Assembly: GCA_049306275.1 (NCBI GenBank)
Contig: JBAQQB010000197.1
Location: 124,001-188,000, forward strand
Reading direction: 5' to 3'
Length of the DNA stretch: 64,000 bases
DNA from: JADJTT01 sp049306275
Lineage (GTDB): Bacteria; Bacteroidota; Bacteroidia; Chitinophagales; Saprospiraceae
The notes beneath the pieces are model-generated. The model ran no database searches. It worked only from the letters and a program-made list of their open reading frames with translations, and had not been told where the DNA came from. Of this stretch, positions 62,004 through 64,000 are shown piece by piece (within the stretch, counting starts at the first letter, position 1; the number at the start of each line of letters is the position of its first letter). The translations under genes were made by a program, and so were the position numbers.

Positions 62004-62545
62004 CCACACAACAAGCCGTTTTTTTGCACAACCACTGGTTCGATCTCTACCTACCCGCTTCGGATATCCAGGCGAAGGTGGCGGAGATGGGGCAGCGGAT
62101 CAGGGCAGATTTCGAGGACAAACGCCCCCTTTTCCTCATCGTGTTGAACGGCGCGTTCATATTCGCCGCCGACCTGGTGCGGGCTTGCCAGATCGAATCG
62201 GAGCTGGCTTTTATTAAACTTTCTTCCTACAGCGGCCTGTCGACTTCGGGCAAAGTGCAGACCGTGATGGGCCTCAACGTGCCGTTGGAAGGGCGGCATG
62301 TCATCGTCGTGGAAGACATCATCGATTCGGGGAAGACGATGCAGGCCCTGGTACCTGATCTGCAGCGGCAGAACCCGGGCTCTGTCTCAATCGCCGCCCT
62401 GCTGCTCAAGCCCGAGTGCCTGGCGCACCCGCTCCACATTGAATACCTGGGTTTCGAAATACCCAATAAATTCGTGGTGGGCTATGGTCTCGACTACGAT
62501 GGCCTGGGTCGTGGCTGGGCGTCTATTTATCAAATCCGGAAATAA
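62000..62545 (+). CDS. hpt: Hypoxanthine phosphoribosyltransferase
   Basis: 181 residues. The PRPP motif VVEDIIDSGKTMQAL and the LNGAFIFAADL loop are the type I PRTase hallmarks; FVVGYGLDYDGLGR near the C-terminus fits HPRTs that bind hypoxanthine. It salvages hypoxanthine (and maybe guanine) to IMP/GMP. Translationally coupled to the M28 gene by an ATGA overlap. Its TAA stop is the start of a TAAACGA repeat. Confidence 0.92.
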   Translation: MTTQQAVFLHNHWFDLYLPASDIQAKVAEMGQRIRADFEDKRPLFLIVLNGAFIFAADLVRACQIESELAFIKLSSYSGLSTSGKVQTVMGLNVPLEGRHVIVVEDIIDSGKTMQALVPDLQRQNPGSVSIAALLLKPECLAHPLHIEYLGFEIPNKFVVGYGLDYDGLGRGWASIYQIRK

Positions 62546-62556
62546 ACGATAAACGA
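62543..62556. repeat. Two TAAACGA units overlapping the hpt stop
   Basis: TAAACGA at 62543-62549 and again at 62550-62556. The stop codon of hpt (62543-62545) is the first three bases of the first unit. Shortest array of the family seen at 4264 and 25933. Confidence 0.7.
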
Positions 62557-62565
62557 AACCAAAAG

Positions 62566-63366
62566 ATGTTTCCTAAAGAAGAATTAGCGTACCTGGCCGT
62601 AAGGGCCTGCGAAGTGGTGGAGAAAACCGGCTCTTTCATCCGCCAGGAATTGGGGCGGGTGGGCGCCGACAAGGTGGAGGAGAAGTCGTTGCACAGCCTG
62701 GTGAGCTACGTCGACCGCAGCGCCGAGGAGCAACTCGTGGAAGGACTGGGGGCGCTGCTCCCGGAGGCTACATTCCTGACGGAAGAAGAAACCGTGCAGA
62801 CGCGGCAGGGCAATTTGCAATGGATCATCGATCCCCTCGACGGCACGACCAATTTCCTGCACCAGTTGCCCTGCTTTGCGATCAGCGTGGCCTTGCGGGA
62901 AGGGGATCGCACGGTGCTGGGCATCGTGTATGAGGTCAACCGCCCGGAGATGTTTTACGCATGGGCGGGCGGCGGCGCCTTTCTCAACGGCAGGCCCATC
63001 CGGGTGAGCGCGACGGCGCGGATGAAGGATGCCTTGCTCGCCACGGGTTTCCCCTATTACGACTTCGATCGCATGGACGCTTATCTGGGCGTTTTGAAAG
63101 ACCTGATGCGCGAGACGAGGGGCATCCGGCGGCTGGGATCGGCGGCGGTCGACCTGGCCTATGTGGCCTGCGGCCGCTTCGACGGCTTTTTCGAATACAG
63201 CCTGCACCCCTGGGATGTGGCGGCGGGCGCCCTGCTCGTCGAGGAGGCCGGCGGGCGGGTGACCGATTTCTCCGGAGGAAACAACTACCTCTTTGGCAAG
63301 GAGATCCTGGCGGTCAACCAGGGCATAGCCGATGCACTCGCCGGGGCTCTTTCGCGGGCTTTTTGA
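62566..63366 (+). CDS. suhB: Inositol monophosphatase family protein
   Basis: 266 residues. FLTEEETVQ holds one metal Glu pair, WIIDPLDGTTNF the DPxDGT metal site, and LHPWDVAAGALLVEEAGG the last Asp, so all three Mg2+/Li+ motifs are intact. It removes phosphate from inositol-1-phosphate or a related substrate such as histidinol phosphate or PAP; specificity is not decided by these motifs. It follows hpt after 20 nt and precedes the permease fragment. Confidence 0.88.
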   Translation: MFPKEELAYLAVRACEVVEKTGSFIRQELGRVGADKVEEKSLHSLVSYVDRSAEEQLVEGLGALLPEATFLTEEETVQTRQGNLQWIIDPLDGTTNFLHQLPCFAISVALREGDRTVLGIVYEVNRPEMFYAWAGGGAFLNGRPIRVSATARMKDALLATGFPYYDFDRMDAYLGVLKDLMRETRGIRRLGSAAVDLAYVACGRFDGFFEYSLHPWDVAAGALLVEEAGGRVTDFSGGNNYLFGKEILAVNQGIADALAGALSRAF

Positions 63367-63456
63367 TCCGGAAAAAGGGGGCTTTGATCGAACAAAATAG
63401 CATTTCCGCAAAAGGCCCTTTACTTTGGGCGCTGATTCGGGTAAAAGCATGCACGT

Positions 63457-64000
63457 ATGAACCTAATGGAAAATATCAGCATGGCGTTCCGGTCGATCCG
63501 CTCGAACATGATGCGTGCGGTCTTGACCCTTTTGATCATCGCCTTCGGCATTATGGCCCTGGTGGGCATTCTGACGGCTATCGACAGCACCGTCTATGCC
63601 CTCAACGACAGCATCTCCAGCCTGGGGGCCAACTCTTTCACCATCGACCCGAAGGGCGGCGGCATTCAGGGCCACCGTGGCGGCCGGCGCGATAAGCGGG
63701 GCGATCCCATCAGTTTCGACCAGGCGGTGAACTTCAAGGAATCGTTCCATTTTCCGGCCAAGGTTTCCGTTTCCCTTTTCTGCACGGAAATGGCGGCGGT
63801 CAAATACGGGGAGGAAAAGACCAATCCCAACGTCAGCATGATGGGGGTAGATGAAAACTACCTCGACGTGAAGGGCATGGAACTGGAGATCGGCCGCAAT
63901 TTCACGGCGGTGGAGGCCATGAACGGAGGCAACCGCATCCTCATCGGCATGGACATCGTCGACATGCTTTTCGACGACAAACCCCTAAAGGCTATCAACC
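63457..64000 (+). CDS. ABC transporter permease, MacB/FtsX-like (3' end outside window)
   Basis: 181 residues are visible from the ATG at 63457 to the window end, still open. A single N-terminal helix (AVLTLLIIAFGIMALVGIL) follows the NISMAFRSIRSNMMRA head typical of MacB-type permeases, and the long periplasmic domain starts after it (SISSLGANSFTI, LEIGRNFTAVEAMNGGNRILIG). Such proteins act in mechanotransmission transporters for peptides, lipoproteins or drugs. The partner ATPase is not visible. Confidence 0.85.
   Translation, partial: MNLMENISMAFRSIRSNMMRAVLTLLIIAFGIMALVGILTAIDSTVYALNDSISSLGANSFTIDPKGGGIQGHRGGRRDKRGDPISFDQAVNFKESFHFPAKVSVSLFCTEMAAVKYGEEKTNPNVSMMGVDENYLDVKGMELEIGRNFTAVEAMNGGNRILIGMDIVDMLFDDKPLKAIN

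Overview
The window is chromosomal DNA of a GC-rich member of the Bacteroidota, most likely Saprospiria (Lewinella/Saprospiraceae-like). The evidence is a 2120-residue surface protein ending in the gliding-motility/type IX secretion (type B) C-terminal domain, a HYR/dockerin secreted protein, a TlpA protein with a DUF4369-like N-terminus, many lipoproteins with Bacteroidota lipoboxes, a GldJ/GldK-like sulfatase-modifying-factor protein, and promoters of the Bacteroidota type (TTTG, about 20 nt, TAnnTTTG). No tRNA, rRNA, CRISPR, prophage, transposase or classical defence genes are visible.

Layout. 1-9.2 kb: a truncated TPR protein, LysE exporter, dolichol-phosphate-mannose-like glycosyltransferase, AstE/AspA deacylase, CutC, an S15/CocE hydrolase, an OmpA lipoprotein and three small envelope proteins. 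9.3-24.6 kb: a SERCA-type P-type ATPase, ileS, a ROK sugar kinase, a small lipoprotein, the fused acyl-CoA mutase IcmF and a tricorn-like S41 protease. 24.6-34.4 kb: small secreted proteins, an Old Yellow Enzyme placed behind the giant type IX-secreted repeat protein, and an SUMF1-like lipoprotein. 34.5-38.7 kb: a five-gene operon (methylmalonyl-CoA epimerase, carboxyltransferase, OadG-like, biotin carrier, OadB-like) that looks like a Na+-translocating methylmalonyl-CoA decarboxylase. 38.7-46.4 kb: two paralogous acyl-lipid desaturases around a Tat-exported amine oxidase, a membrane-anchored patatin and a TlpA thioredoxin. 46.5-54.2 kb: HYR/dockerin protein, ligA, rlmD and an RDD protein. 54.2-60.4 kb: SpoIIM-like, DUF4129, DUF4350, MoxR and DUF58 operon. 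60.5-64 kb: M28 peptidase, hpt, IMPase and the start of a MacB-like permease.

The feature least explained by ordinary annotation is the non-coding structure. Intergenic gaps repeatedly hold arrays of 7-bp (once 8-bp) units, usually four units long with one variant unit, often paired as long inverted repeats. Families seen are TAAACGA, GTGAAGR, CTGAAAA and GTGAAARA. They sit directly on gene borders: several stop codons lie inside a repeat, and one array encodes part of the signal peptide of the giant secreted protein. There is also a dispersed element with a TGTCGAAG hairpin (three copies), a 40-bp-period cluster of GAGGTGACACCTC palindromes, and a perfect 14-bp hairpin ahead of rlmD. Inside the giant gene seven consecutive repeat units keep an exact 243-bp spacing and share a nearly identical GT-rich core.

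All calls are from reading the sequence; no database search was run. Start codons were moved downstream of the longest reading frame where a signal peptide or ATG made this clearly better.
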